From: Escallonia rubra
Lineage: Eukaryota; Streptophyta; Magnoliopsida; Escalloniales; Escalloniaceae
Direction of reading: 5' to 3'
Length of the DNA stretch: 64,000 bases
NCBI GenBank assembly: GCA_033065855.1
Contig: JAVXUO010002200.1
Coordinates: 310,001 to 374,000 of the forward strand
The notes beneath the pieces are model-generated. The model worked only from the letters and a program-made list of their open reading frames with translations. It ran no database searches and was not told the DNA's origin. Shown here in pieces: positions 49,651 through 61,300 of the stretch. The translations under genes were made by a program, and so were the position numbers. Each line of letters opens with the position of its first letter. Within the stretch, counting starts at the first letter, position 1.

Positions 49651-52600
49651 TCAGCCATATACAAAAAGACTCCACAATACTATACAAAAGGACTCCACAA
49701 TTCTATTTTTTTTAGACACTTGATCCTTCTTGAGCTGCTGAGCCCTTTGAAGAGATGATAGGGAAGCTGAAGACTTTCCTTTCCAACTAGCATTTGTACT
49801 TTGAACAATCATTCCTCCTACTCTTGCTACTTGGGGATCAACATGTGGTTTTCTTGGATGCACAACACTATTGAGGAAGTGTGTATTCATGCTTGATGAA
49901 TCACTAGCCTGGTTTATGAAGACAAGATATTACAATAAGTTTGATGCAATAAATAAGACTATAACAATAAGCATTAAAAGCAATATTTTTTACAGTCACC
50001 TTGTCATGTGCATGAATAAATCCAGGTGTTGGAATCATTGTTTCAGCTGCACTCTCTTGTGTTGATAGGTATGGTTGTGAACTCTCTTGAGTTGGAACTG
50101 GTGTTGGAGCTGCATTATCTTGACTCATTTCCACCTGATGAGCCATGTTCCTGATACTAACTTCAGTAGCCACCATATAACTCCTCTTTAGCTGCAAATC
50201 AATGGTTTAAGTTACCATGGGTTCACAAAATTGAGTAAGTAGCCATCAAGCCAAGTTGCTTATTGGAAGTTTAGGCATCCTTTGAGGTTGGACAGGAGGC
50301 ATGTGAGGAATAAATAAGGGTGTCCTTGGTTGTGCTGTAGGTTGCTGACAATAATAAATGAACATAAGTAATGAGTTTCCCATTAAAAAAAAACTAACAT
50401 TGTAACTTAGTAAGCATAATTCAACTTACATTTGGCATTGCACCTCTGTTATTTGCACTTGCAGCAGCCCTGTTACTTCCCCTTGCAACACCCCTGGTAC
50501 TCCCCCTTGCAGCACCCCTGTTATTTGCACTTGCAACACCCATGTTACTTCCTATTGCAGCACCCCTGTTACTTCCCCTTGCAACACCCCTGGTACTCCC
50601 CCTTGCAGCACCCCTGTTATTTGCACTTGCAACACCCATGTTACTTCCTATTGCAGCACCCCTGTTACTTCCCCTTGCAACACCCCTGGTACTCCCCCTT
50701 GCAGCACCCCTGTTATTTGCACTTGCAACACCCATGTTACTTCCTATTGCAGCACCCCTGTTACTTCCCCTTGCAACACCCCTGGTACTCCCCCTTGCAG
50801 CACCCCTGTTATTTGCACTTGCAACACCCCTGTTACTTCCTATTGCAGCACCCTGTTACTTCCCCTTGTAGCATCCCTGTTACTTCCCCTTGCAGCACCC
50901 ATGTTATTTGCACTTGCAACACCCCTGGTACTCCCCCTTGCAACACCCATGTTACTTCCCCTTGCAGCATCCCTGTTACTTCCCCTTGCAGCACCTCTGT
51001 TATTTCCACTTGTAGCACCTATGTTCTTTCCCCTATGAGCACCCTTATTGTTGCCCCTTGCAGCACCCCTGTCATTCCCCCTTGCTACACCCCTTGTTGT
51101 AGTTTCACCACCAGCCCCACCACTATCACCACCTCCAACACCACCACCAGCCCCAACACTGTCAGCCCCAGCCCCACCAGGCCCAACACCTGCACCACCA
51201 GACCCAACACTGTCACCACCATCAACTGCTCCTTCAAAGCCTTTGCATGTTCTTTTGTTATGACCTGATTTATGGCACTTGGTGCATCTAATGCCTGTTA
51301 GGCCTCTTCTCAACTTATTCTCAACAGCTATGGGGGGTGCATTTTCATCTGGTTTTCTCACTCTAGACTTCTTAGGTCTGCCAGGTTGTGGATGAGGAAT
51401 TGGAGGTAAGATGGGTGTCTTACCTGTCTTAGGCCACATGTCAGAGCCATTCATGGGGTAGATCATGTGCTCATACCCCCTCATAAATGTCTCTTTCCTA
51501 TAACAGTCAGCCACAAATAGGTCTGGGTCCAGCCCCTTGTAGTACATTGCAGCAATTGCATGTTTACATGGAATACCAGTCAAATCCCATTTTCTACATC
51601 TACAGCTATGTGTTTCCAAGTCTACTGTGAACTGTCCACCATAAGTCATGGAAACTTGATATGTTCCCCTCCCAGACCATGTTGCATTTCCTTGGGCAGC
51701 TTCTATCTTGTTCTTCTCTAGCATAGCTTCAATTCTAGGGCAGAATGGTCTTTGGTGCAATATTTTCCTCATTTTTTCCCTTTCTTTAGTAAGTCTATTC
51801 ATTAGATAATTTCTTATCACCTCAAGACATGTAATGATTGGTTTGTCTCTTGCCCCTAGAATTCTCCCATTAAAGCTCTCACATGGATTATTAGACAAAA
51901 TGTCACACTTGGGATAAGTTCTAAAGTGTGACCTAGACCAGTGACAAGCAGCCTTGTCTGACAACCACTCAAAGGCATTCTTAGATGTCTCTCTCATTTT
52001 AGCCATACACCTGTCAAACTGCTCTGGATAAGTAGCTTTTGCTGCATCCCAAAAAAGATCCTTGAATGTCAAACCCCTAAAACCTGCAGTCTTGTAATTC
52101 TCAAACATGTGCTTTGCACAATTCCTTTGTTCTGCATTTGGCACCACCCTCTGAAGTGCATTAAGTAAACCCTTCTGTTTATCTGACAAAAATGTCCACC
52201 CACTGTCATTAATTCTCAAGTCCTCAACTAAAAGCTCTAGAAACCAAGTCCATGTACTGGTAGATTCTACTTCCACCATTGCATATGCTACTGGAAACAT
52301 ACCATTATTTGCATCCACTCTAAGTATTTGTCCCTCACAAACTCCTTTAAGGAAACACCCATCTAAGCCAATCACTGGTCTACACTGCTCTAAAAACCCT
52401 TTTTTAAGTCCCTCCAGGCAAATATAGATCCTCTCAAACATAGGTTGATCCCCACTGTTATCAACTTGTATCTCAACAGTGGTATCAGGATTTGATCTCT
52501 TCAATTCCTCAGCATAGTCCCACAACTGAGAGAATTGTTCTTCATAATCCCCATAAATCAAAGATAGAGCCCTCTTTCTAGCCCTGTATGCCTGCCATTT

Positions 52601-54360
52601 AGAAACCTCTACCACAAAGTCCTGCTCCACTGTGGATTTAAAAGCTTGCACTGGCCATGTTGGGTTACTCCTCCAATTATTCTTGTACTGGTTGCCCAAA
52701 AAAACAGAGGATGCATGCTTCACATTATGACTTCTTGGGCAAGTATGAATTGGGTTCAACCTCTTAATCTGAAAACTGCTCTCACCATGCTTAAGGGATG
52801 CATATACTTCCCATGTACATCCCCCTTCTGCCCTATTATCTTTTGCTTTCTCTGGTTGACAAACTGCTAACACCCTTCTTGACTCAGATGTCTTGAACGT
52901 AATATGTTGTTTACCATGCTTGATTGTATGTACCTTAATGGCCTCTTTGAATTGATTAGCATCCCTAAAAACCATACCAACCTCAAACTTAATATCCTTC
53001 ATTGTATCATTATCTCTAAAACTCAAACAACTTCTTTCAAAGTTGGGAAACTCTGGCTTTCTGGTTTTCCTAGTTACCCTTTCATCATCTGAGTCTTCAC
53101 AACTTCTCATGTCATCACTGTCACACAAATCATCCTCACTCTCACCACCCTGCAGCTCTGTTGTGGCAGCAGGCTCTGTTGAAGATGGCCCTGCAACACC
53201 AGCCTTTGTGGCAGGTTGCTCTGTGGCAGCAGAGTCTGTAGCAGCAGGCTCTGTAGTAACAGCCACAGAGGCATGTGCCTCTGTGGCATCATCCTCAGAA
53301 ACTTCATCCATCTGATACTCACTATCACAAAAAGAACCATCACTTTCTTCATCTCCAAGATTTACCCCACCAGACTCATTCAAACCTTCCATATTCATTG
53401 CACCTTCGGCCAAATTGTTTTCATCTTCTTTATTATGTTCATTTTCATCACCATTCAAGTCATCCATGTCAAACAGGTCTGCATTTGTTTGGTCAACAAC
53501 ACCTGGCTGAGTTTGCTCAACAACATCTGGCTGAGTTTGCTCAACAACATCTGGCTGAGTTTGCTCAACATTAGGTTCACTACTAGGTGGTGGCAGGGCA
53601 CAAAGCCCTCCAGGGTTTATCAGAAAAAACTCAGCAACTCTATTAGGACCCATTAGCTCACAGACAGTCATTACATTCAGGTCACTTCCTACATGCACTA
53701 ACCCATCATCCAAACTACAGCCAGGGGCTATGTAAAGGAAAACAGTAGACTCCTCTGGATACCCTAATTTTGCTCTTATCTTACTCAATTCCAACATCCC
53801 TACCCTGTCCTCATCAATATTGTCAAAATAACTGACTTTCCCCCCAACATAAGCCTTACAACCAACATTACGTAATTGCCCTCCATGGTGCAATTTCAGA
53901 GTAAAATATGTGTCCTTTGGATCTACAAAATAAATAATTCAAACATGCTTAGAGTATGGGATACTACAAAACCCTAATTTTAGCCCCAAAACTGATCAAA
54001 GCCCGTAAAAAAATTATCTTCGTCAATGTTCTTATACATAATTGAGACATGCATGTCAAGCTTGATACATTACTGTACGACATGCATGAAAAAAAAAAGA
54101 CAAAGCTCTGTATGGCATAAACTCTAAACCAATCACCAAAACCCATTATCAAACCATACAGACAGATCGCAATAAACCCTAAAACACAAATACATTGCGA
54201 AAGTAACCCTAGAATTAGCATTATGCCCAAAATTTTCAACATAAAAACAAAAAATGGTCTTCGTGTAAACTATTGCAGTATGTACGGAGTACTTACCGTA
54301 TTCCGGCGTGTAGCAATCTTCACAGAACGCCTCATCCCTCATCTCGAAACCTTCTCTCAT
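49651..54360 (-). CDS. MULE transposase (MURA-like), multi-exon
   Basis: Exon 1 is 54360-54297 and exon 2 runs from 53922; phases agree. Exon 2 encodes about 1,020 aa. An acidic, repeat-bearing N-terminal region (EQTQPDVV copies and Ala/Thr/Glu-rich stretches) is followed by a MULE DDE core with GLDGCFLKG and FLSDKQKGLLNAL carrying catalytic-type Asp residues. A SWIM zinc finger CRCRKWDLTGIPCKHA and a CCHC knuckle CTKCHKSGHNKRTC come next, then a Gly/Arg/Asn-rich tail. In this copy a one-base C deficit near 50850 shifts frame and stops it at 50840. The original frame continues to a donor at 50430. Further exons are likely at 50344-about 50255, 50195-about 49985 and 49904-49651 (borders uncertain). 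The core is intact, so the tail truncation may be tolerated. Confidence 0.88.
50430..51060 (-). repeat. Coding minisatellite in the transposase tail (27-bp units in 108-bp blocks)
   Basis: Nine-residue units of the type GSNRGAARG vary in a fixed order, and four of them form a 108-bp higher-order block. The block repeats nearly perfectly at about 50473, 50581 and 50689 and then becomes irregular to about 51060. Near 50850 one unit has CCC where the others have CCCC, which breaks the frame. Confidence 0.88.
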
Positions 54361-54566
54361 CTTTTTTCCTCTGATCTTCGATCAATGTCCACGAATGAGG
54401 GTGATGAACGTTGTGACTGTTTGATTATTGTGTGAGAAAGATACAGAGGGGGGATAGAGGGGTCAAACTCCAACATTCGGGTGATGTGGCTGCCAACAAG
54501 GACATTTTAATGAAGTGCCCATTTTGACCTCAAGATTATAACAGCCGTCTTCATATTATGAATTTC

Positions 54567-54689
54567 ATCCGTCAAATGGTGCTACGTGCACCAGAATTGG
54601 AAGTTTGGGGTGTTTTGGGTCAAAATTCAAATCATGGGGTGTTCCGTGTAAATGACCCCAAAGTATGGGGTTTCCTGTGCATTTAATCC
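54567..54689. repeat. MULE right terminal inverted repeat
   Basis: This 123-bp repeat is the inverted match of 47769-47891. The transposase start codon (54358-54360) lies 207 bp inside it, so the TIR likely supplies the promoter. Confidence 0.93.
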
Positions 54690-55750
54690 GATTGTGTTTT
54701 GTGTAATAAAAGAAGAAAGAAAAGGGAAAAAATCATTTAAGAAGGAAGGAATATTTGATTAAAAAAATTATAAAAATTAATGTTTTACCCTCGGGTAATA
54801 CCCTACCCGCCTGGGTAGGGTACGGATCCAGGAAAAGTCTAACAGAGAAAAATTGGGTAAAATTTACCCAACCCGTTTTTATCCGAACCCGATCAGATTT
54901 TACCCGTACCTGGCGGGTATACCCGTTTGCCAGGTCTAGTTTTGATAATGCTTTCAGTAATAATATTGCTGTTGAATTATTAAAGAAGAATCTCAAACTT
55001 GTAATATCATTTTTTTATATTCAATGTGTTTGTCATATAACTAATTTAGTTGTTCAAGATGATTTAGCTGCTGCAGGACTAAATATTTCAAAAAAATTGT
55101 TATGGTTATGTCTGTTAATTCTTCGGGCCTAAAAATACAAGAATTTAAAGGTTTGTGTCGTTCAATAGAATTTGTCTCGTAAAAGACCTATTGCAGATGT
55201 TCACCACATGCTGAATTCTACATATCATATGTTTTTACATGTTATGGTGTACAAACAAGTTTATATTCATTGCCTACTAACCAAGTTTGCACAAGGCTTG
55301 CCAACTCCGGATGAATGCCAGTTAGTAACATACATGGTTAAAATTTTTGGAGGCTTTTCATATATCTATTGTTCTATTGTCTGGTATGTACTATCTCGCA
55401 TTTTCCTTCGTTATACCAGATATACTACAAAGGGCACAAGTTTTAAATAGATTGAGATATATGAAAATGTTTAATGAGATAGTGAAAAAAATGGACATCA
55501 AATTTAATAAAAATTGGAAGGAGTTGCCGGTTATTTTTGCTATTGCCATTGTTTTGGATCCTAGATTCAAGTTGTATAGTGTAAGCTATTCAACTACAAA
55601 AATAGGTATAAAAATGGACTATGGGCCAACTGCGGCAGACACGATTACAAGTTCCTTGAGTACGATATTTGAACGACTTTATAACCATTATCAGAACTCC
55701 GCTGACGTGCGCATGCATGCGGTAAATATATTATGGATCGTTTCTTAAAT

Positions 55751-56455
55751 GTAATGAAATGTAGTGGCAAAACAAGCGACGGTAGAAGAAACTTCCCCTT
55801 TTTCTCTTTTAATAAATTGATTTATATGCAAACACTAATCGCTATTCTTTATTGTCAATAGATGTGTAGAAGGAATTTGATTTATTTAATTTTTAGAAAC
55901 AAAATAAAAGGTTTAATGTGTTTTATTCCTAATTGTCCATGATGTACTACCGATGCAAGCCTCTACAGTTGCTTTAAAGTCATGTTTTTTAGCGAACGGG
56001 AGGACATTCGATGACAAGAAGAGTTATCTTAGTCCCTAATCATTGGAGTTATGTATTTGTTGGAAGAATTATCTTGATATAAAATCCAGGAGCAAAATAA
56101 ACTAATAGATGACAGGAAGGGCAGCCATGACAGCATCAAAGATCTTCCAAATGATTACGTAATTTCGTTTTTTTTTCTTTTCTCAACTTTTTAGAATAAA
56201 ATTTTCTCAAAATTTAGTTTACTTTGTTGCCGTAGATATTTTTTAAACAAATTAATTATATTTAAAGTAAAAAATACATATAAACATGCTTCACTTTTTT
56301 GAACAATTAATTTTTTAATATAAAAACATAGGTAACTTCACATGTTTATTTACAAGCAGCCATTACCAAGCCTGAATTAAAGGAGGGTCTGTAAACAGAT
56401 TTATCATAAGTTTAAGTTTATTATAAAATTAAAATAAATTGAAAAAATAAATAAT
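55751..56455. other. 3' part of the outer hAT element, non-coding
   Basis: This is AT-rich sequence after the transposase remnant and before the GGCCC-rich subterminal region. No gene is visible. Confidence 0.5.
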
Positions 56456-56699
56456 TTTAGGCCGGCCCGGGCCTGGCCCAAGCCCGACCATGAACTTTGG
56501 GCCAAGGGCTTGCACTAGGGCTGGGCCCTTATATTTTTTAGGGAGCCCGGTCATGCCTGACCATTTTCCTCCAGGCTCAAGCCCGACTTATTGACACCTC
56601 TAGACCATGCATGTTGTAAGACAATGACGGCCATGGACGTGGTCTACGCGCTCAAGAGGTAGGGCAAGACCTCTATGGCTTCGATGGTCAGATAGATAG

Positions 56700-57400
56700 A
56701 TTGCTCTGTTAAGGTTTATGGTTGATCTATCAATAATAACTAATAACTGTAGATCTTAGGCTTGAAAGTGTTATTAGTAATGTTGTTAGCTTGAAATTTC
56801 AATCCACAATCTGTATTTGAAGCAATAAAAGCTTGCCATCTTTTAATTTTAGGTTGCTATATATTGGGTATTTGACTAAGTTTGGTTGACGAGATACTGG
56901 AGGAATGTAAAACTTGGTGGGGGGCAGACTGCGTGTGTGGGTGTAAAATGTTTTTGCGAATGGTGGGTGATTAGGAGCATGGTAGGGGGGGAGGGGGGGA
57001 TACCACTGTGTGTTGGTGTGTGCAGATGTTGTTGGGTGATAGGGGTGGTGCCAAGGTGTGGGTGGTAGAGGAAAGTGGTGGGTGTGTTGGTGACTTTTGA
57101 GAGGGAGGGGGGTGCAATGTTGTTGTATGTGGCTGGGTGTTTCTATGTGCGTGTGTAGACGGGGTTGTGTGTAGGTAGGTGATGAGGATGATTGAGGGAT
57201 GTGGGTGTTCTCTCTTTGTGTGTGTATGCGTGCGTGCATGTGCATGTGTGTTGGTGGATGTGTGTTGGTGGATGATTGGGGGTACATGTCGTGATGGAGT
57301 GTGTGCATGTTGGTGGATGATGGGTGCTGGCAACTTTCGTGGGGTGTGGGTGTTTCTATTCGTGTTTGTTTTGAGAAAAAAAAAGGTATTTGCCCCTCCA
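56700..57400. repeat. TG/GGT-rich cargo of the outer element
   Basis: Positions 56900-57370 are dominated by TG, GGTG and GTGTG runs, similar in character to 5380-5900. Long open frames on both strands are compositional artefacts. Confidence 0.7.
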
Positions 57401-57505
57401 TGTAGAAGCAATTTCAAATGTTAGGGTGTTATGTGATGCAATTGAAACTATAGAGTTTTAAGTGAGAAAACGAATTTACACTTAGGGAGTTAAGTGCAAT
57501 TTACC

Positions 57506-58092
57506 TTTTATTGATGTTTCTGCCTTTCTCTCATATTTTGTTGTCATGACTTTACGCTCATCTCATACCATACATGCCCCCCCGCCCCCAAAGCCACCAA
57601 CAAATGCAACCATCTCACCACCACCAAAACTATGACTACCCAAACCCACACAACCAACAACACACCCAAACCTTCAATCCCTTCGACCGCCTCGAACACC
57701 CGACACACAACCTTGGTCCCGGCTCTGCACAATCAGTGCTTCTTAGAGTGAGATCTTCGCACCACAACTCCTCGTTCGACTTGTACGAGCAGTCTAGGTT
57801 TTCGAACCCGCGCAACTTCTTCAAAATGGTCATGAAATTTATGTAGTTGGCAGAGGACGTGGAGCCACTATTTTCCTCTTCCTTCTCTCTGTGTAATTTA
57901 GTGTGTGTGGGGGTTGGGGGGTGGGGGGTGAAATTTGGTGATGTTGGGAATCAAAAAGCAGTTGGGGAAAAGTACATTTATAGCATTTCCAATCCATATT
58001 TAAAGGTTATTAGGATATACCCTAGTTCCTGGTGTTAGCATCTATAGTGGTATGAGATGTTTGAATTAGGAGTTTAAGAGATCTTGGTGGCA
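57506..58092. other. Intergenic DNA with an unidentified codon-like segment
   Basis: The plus-strand frame 57574-57846 changes from His/Gln/Pro-rich to LLRVRSSHHNSSFDLYEQSR-type sequence and could be a captured exon. I recognise no family. G-rich simple sequence follows at 57900-57930. Positions 58093-58097 (AGATC) are the left target duplication of the Copia element. Confidence 0.4.
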
Positions 58093-58097
58093 AGATC

Positions 58098-58352
58098 TGT
58101 AAAGAACAAATGTTTGATGTTTCCCTTGATTTGTTCAAGATTCCTTTTACAATAATATATACAAAAGGCTCCACGTGAGGTGAGTGAACTGTGGAGAGAT
58201 ACATGGACTTTGGTTACATTTGAAAACATTTGAATTGTGAAATCTAAATCCAAAGAGATTGAGGCAGTAGCACAACTATGTGGATAAGTCAGCTTCACGG
58301 TTGGAGTGTTACTTGGCAAGGTGATTGCTTGCATGGCAGGATATTGCTAACG
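58098..58352 (-). repeat. Copia 3' LTR
   Basis: This 255-bp repeat ends in TTTACA. Its first bases are CGTTAGC where the 5' LTR has TGTTGGC, so the canonical TG start is mutated. Confidence 0.95.
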
Positions 58353-61300
58353 CGCCCCCGCAAGATCGAGGCGCCATTGGTGACTCCGATCTTGGATTTA
58401 AGACGATGAAGTTGCGGACGAGAAATCGGCTTCATAAGGATGTCAGCGAGTTGATCTTTGGAGTTGACATGATGGACACGGAGTGAGCCATTGCTGACAC
58501 ATTCTCGAACAAAGTGGTAATCCAGAGCGATATGTTTCATTCGGGAGTGGAAGACAGGATTTGCATAGAGATATGTAGCTCCAGTGTTGTCGCAAAAGAG
58601 AGCAGGGGTTTTGGAAGGTGTAACGCCAAGCTCATGCAAAAGATTGGTGACCCATAGTATTTCAGCGGTAGAGTTGGCAATGGCTTTGTATTCAGCTTCA
58701 GAGGATGATCGAGAGACTGTTTTTTGTCGAGTTGATTTCCAGGAAATTGGATTAGAGCCAAGGTAGAGAATATAGCCAGTGGTGGAGCGGCCATTGTCAT
58801 GGTCACCACCCCAGTCAGAGTCACTAAAGGCCTGAAGTGTGAGAGGGATGCCGCGACGGAGATAGAGGCCATGATGGATGGTTGCCTTTAGATAACGGAG
58901 AACACGTTTGAGAGCTGTCCAGTGACGTTCAGTGGGAGAGTGCATGAATTGAGAGAGACGATTGACCGCAAAACAGACATCTGGCCTAGTGAGAGAGAGG
59001 TATTGGAGGGCACCGACCAATTTTCGATATGGTGTCGGATCAACATGTGAGGAGCCATCATGGATAGTGAAAGAAGAGGAGGTGCACATGGGGGTGTGGA
59101 CCTCTTTGGCACCTGCCATGGAGAATGTATGCAAGAGCTCATTAATGTGACGATGTTGGGAAAGGAATAAGCCATCGTTGGTGTTTATGACTTCGACACC
59201 CAAAAATTGGTGAAGTGAGCCGAGATCCTTAAGAGAGAATCGGTGATCAAGAGTTTTGACAAACGAGTCCAGGAATACAGAGTTGTTGCCCGTGAGAATA
59301 ATATCATCAACATATAGTAGAAAATATGCAGTGATAGCATCCTTGTTGTAGATGAATTTCGGCAACTGATTTAGTGAAACCGGCTTGTAAAAGATAGCCC
59401 TTAAGTTCTTGATACCAAGCACGTGGTGCTTGCTTCAGTCCATAGATGGCTTTACGGAGCTTGCAAACATGGTGAGGTAAGGAGGAATGGAGAAATCCCG
59501 GAGGTTGAGCCATGTAAACATCGTCATGTAGAGTGCCGTGCAGGAAGGCATTGTTGATATCAAGTTGTCGAAGTGGCCAGTTGTGGGATAGTGCAAGACA
59601 GAGAACAACACGAATGGTGGCGGGTTTTGTGACCGGACTGAAAGTGTCAGCATAATCAAGTCTCGGACGTTGGTGAAATCCTTTCGCCACGAGGCGAGCT
59701 TTGTATTTGGCAATGGAACCGTCGGGATGACGCTTGATGCGGAAAATCCATTTGCAACCTACAATATTTTGATCGGATTTCGGAACAAGATCCCAAGTAC
59801 CATTTCGGAGTAGAGCATCAAATTCTTCGGACATGGCATTACGCCAATGAGGATCATTTAGAGCTTGAGAGAGACAAGTGGGTTCAAGGGCGAGCGGCAG
59901 AGGATGAGTCGTAGTGTGATTAATGAATTTTGGGTTGAAATATTTTGGGTTTGGGTGTCGGTTTCGTGTGGGACGTGAGTTGGATAAATGTGTAGAAGTG
60001 GGAATAGTGAGAGTAGAGGGAGAAGACGATGCAGGCGTGGAAGGAGTGGCTGATGTGCAAGGAGGGCGTGTATTTGGTAAAGTGGAAATGGGTAAGGGAG
60101 ATAAAGATAAAGATAAAGAAGGAGAAGCTTGTGGAGAGGATTGTGGCAGATTCGGTGGGGAATTTTGTGGGAATTCGGAAGAGGTGGGATTTGTTTGATT
60201 TGAGGGGGATGTGGACAAGTTTGAAAGTGGCAGATTGGATGATGACAAGTTTGAATTTGGTAGATTGGGTGAGGACAAATTGGAAGGAGATAAAGTGGTT
60301 GGTTGGATAAAGAAGGAGCTTGAATTTGAATTCAAATCCGGTGAGTGATTGTTGACAGAATGGTTGGCCAGTGAAGTAGGAGCTGGTGCGTGGAAGTCTA
60401 GCTCGTGCAGAACCAAGCCTTGCGTAGGAAGTAATTGATGTTTACGGCCACCACCTTGCATGGGAAAAATATGCTCAACAAATTTCATGTGACGAGAAAT
60501 ATATAGTTTTTCGGAAACGGGATCGAAACATTTGTATGCTGCTTGGGTAGTGGAATATCCAAGAAAAATACATGGAGCGGAGCGAGGTTGTAGTTTGGAG
60601 GAAGTGTATGGACGGAGCCAAGGGTAACAGAGGCAACCAAAAATTTTGAGACGAGTGTAGTTGGGTTGCCGGTGATGTAGCATTTCAAAAGGAGACTTGA
60701 ACCGGAGAACGACAGTGGGAAGGCGGTTGATGAGATAAACGGCAGTGAGAAATGCGTGTGGCCAAAATTTGAGCGGAAGAGAGGCAGTTTGAAGAAGTGT
60801 TTTTCCTGTTTCAACTATGTGCCGATGACGACGTTCGGACGTACCATTATGTTCGGGTGTGTGGGGTGGAGTGGTGAAATGAGAGATGCCATTGATAGCA
60901 AGAATTTTGTTTAGAGATTCATATTCACCACCATTGTCAGAGTAAATGGACATTATTGGTAGTTGGAAGAATTTTTCAACGAGGGCTTTGAATTGAGGAA
61001 ATAATGTATGAACGTCTGATTTTCGTCGCATAGGATATAGCCAAATATATTTTGTGTAATGATCAACGAAAATAAGATAGTAGCGAAAACGTTCATATGA
61101 AGGTTCAGTTGGTCCCCAAACATCTGTGTAAATTAATTGTAATGGCTGAGAGCTAGTGAGAGAATTGGTGCGAAAAGGTAACTTATGACTTTTATTACAA
61201 TCGCAAAAGTTACAATGAAGGGAGTTGCGATAAGATAAATGAGAACCTAATTTTTGAGACTCAAGGACTGAACGTAGAACACGAAGTGATGGGTGACCAA

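Larger units (their letters stand above)
47769..54689. mobile_element. Near-intact autonomous MULE, 6,921 bp
   Basis: The 123-bp terminal inverted repeats (47769-47891 and 54567-54689) are identical by eye, beginning GGATTAAATGCACAGG. A perfect 9-bp target duplication GATTGTGTT flanks them (47760-47768 and 54690-54698). Two convergent genes start near opposite TIRs: a GRF zinc-finger gene from the left and a MURA transposase from the right. This arrangement recalls the two-gene layout of MuDR. Identical TIRs imply recent insertion and the element may be mobile, subject to the frameshift noted in the transposase tail. Confidence 0.95.
46948..54938. mobile_element. Nested hAT-like element with ACCCG-rich ends (about 1.06 kb without the MULE)
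   Basis: It is flanked by a perfect 8-bp duplication GTTTTGAT (46940-46947 and 54939-54946). The ends are TAAACTGACAA (46948) and the inverse of TAGACCTGGCAAAC (54938), imperfect TIRs. Subterminal segments (46965-47110 and 54785-54930) are full of TACCCG/CGGGTA motifs in inverted orientation. It inserted into the transposase of the outer hAT. It encodes no transposase. The part 47120-47350 is C-rich with unidentified open frames, and T-runs follow at 47465-47540. Confidence 0.82.
46080..55750 (+). pseudogene. hAT transposase, interrupted and degraded
   Basis: The left part (about 46350-46947) contains a BED-type zinc finger remnant with CKYC-like and H..H-like spacing (about 46390-46460) and mid-protein pieces. 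It stops in the block before the conserved DNA(S) motif. The right part resumes at 54939 as FDNAFSNNIAVELLKKNL and then CVCHITNLVVQD. It continues through 55440-55700, with YMKMFNEIVKKMD and FAIAIVLDPRFKLYS matching the C-terminal half of plant hAT transposases. Frame breaks and stops occur in both parts, and the terminal dimerisation motif was not found. Confidence 0.8.
45354..56602. mobile_element. Outer hAT element, 11,249 bp including nested insertions
   Basis: The perfect terminal inverted repeats are TAGAGGTGTCAA (45354-45365) and TTGACACCTCTA (56591-56602). The flanking 8-mers GACCACGT (45346-45353) and GACCATGC (56603-56610) match at 6 of 8 positions, and the differences are transitions at a CpG-like site. 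The subterminal regions are rich in GGGCC/GGCCC motifs (45370-45480 and 56460-56585). It carries remnants of its own transposase. Without nested elements it would be about 3.25 kb. Confidence 0.9.
45298..56688 (+). pseudogene. Histone H4 C-terminal fragment, split by the nested transposons
   Basis: Positions 45298-45353 read LKIFLENVFRDSITNTDH. After the inserted element, 56603-56688 read DHACCKTMTAMDVVYALKR, then a stop in place of the usual Gln, then a one-base shift into LYGFDG. This is the second half of histone H4 (helices 2-3 and tail end) with several substitutions. The GAC-CA(C/T)-G codons at the junction are duplicated because they form the hAT target site. The N-terminal half of H4 is missing and the left edge abuts a C-run. 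It is a captured, non-functional fragment. Confidence 0.88.
45087..57505. mobile_element. Outer long-TIR element (Pack-MULE-like) carrying a histone H4 fragment
   Basis: The left arm (45087-about 45190) contains AAATTGCACTTAAC, then CACTTAAAACCCTAT.GTTTCAATTG.ATCACATAA.ACCCTAAC. The same series occurs inverted at about 57415-57505. Long diverged TIRs suggest a MULE. No clear target duplication is left. After removing the nested hAT the cargo is about 1.2 kb, including a histone H4 fragment and TG-rich sequence. It is the oldest layer of the nest. Confidence 0.65.

Noticed and set aside
50432-51268. 278-codon plus-strand frame (Leu/Tyr/Pro/Cys repeats)
   Set aside because: It is the antisense of the transposase-tail minisatellite, and the minus strand carries the real transposase.
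56799-57417. Long minus-strand His/Thr/Pro frames (148 and 200 codons)
   Set aside because: They are compositional artefacts of TG-rich DNA in the outer transposon.
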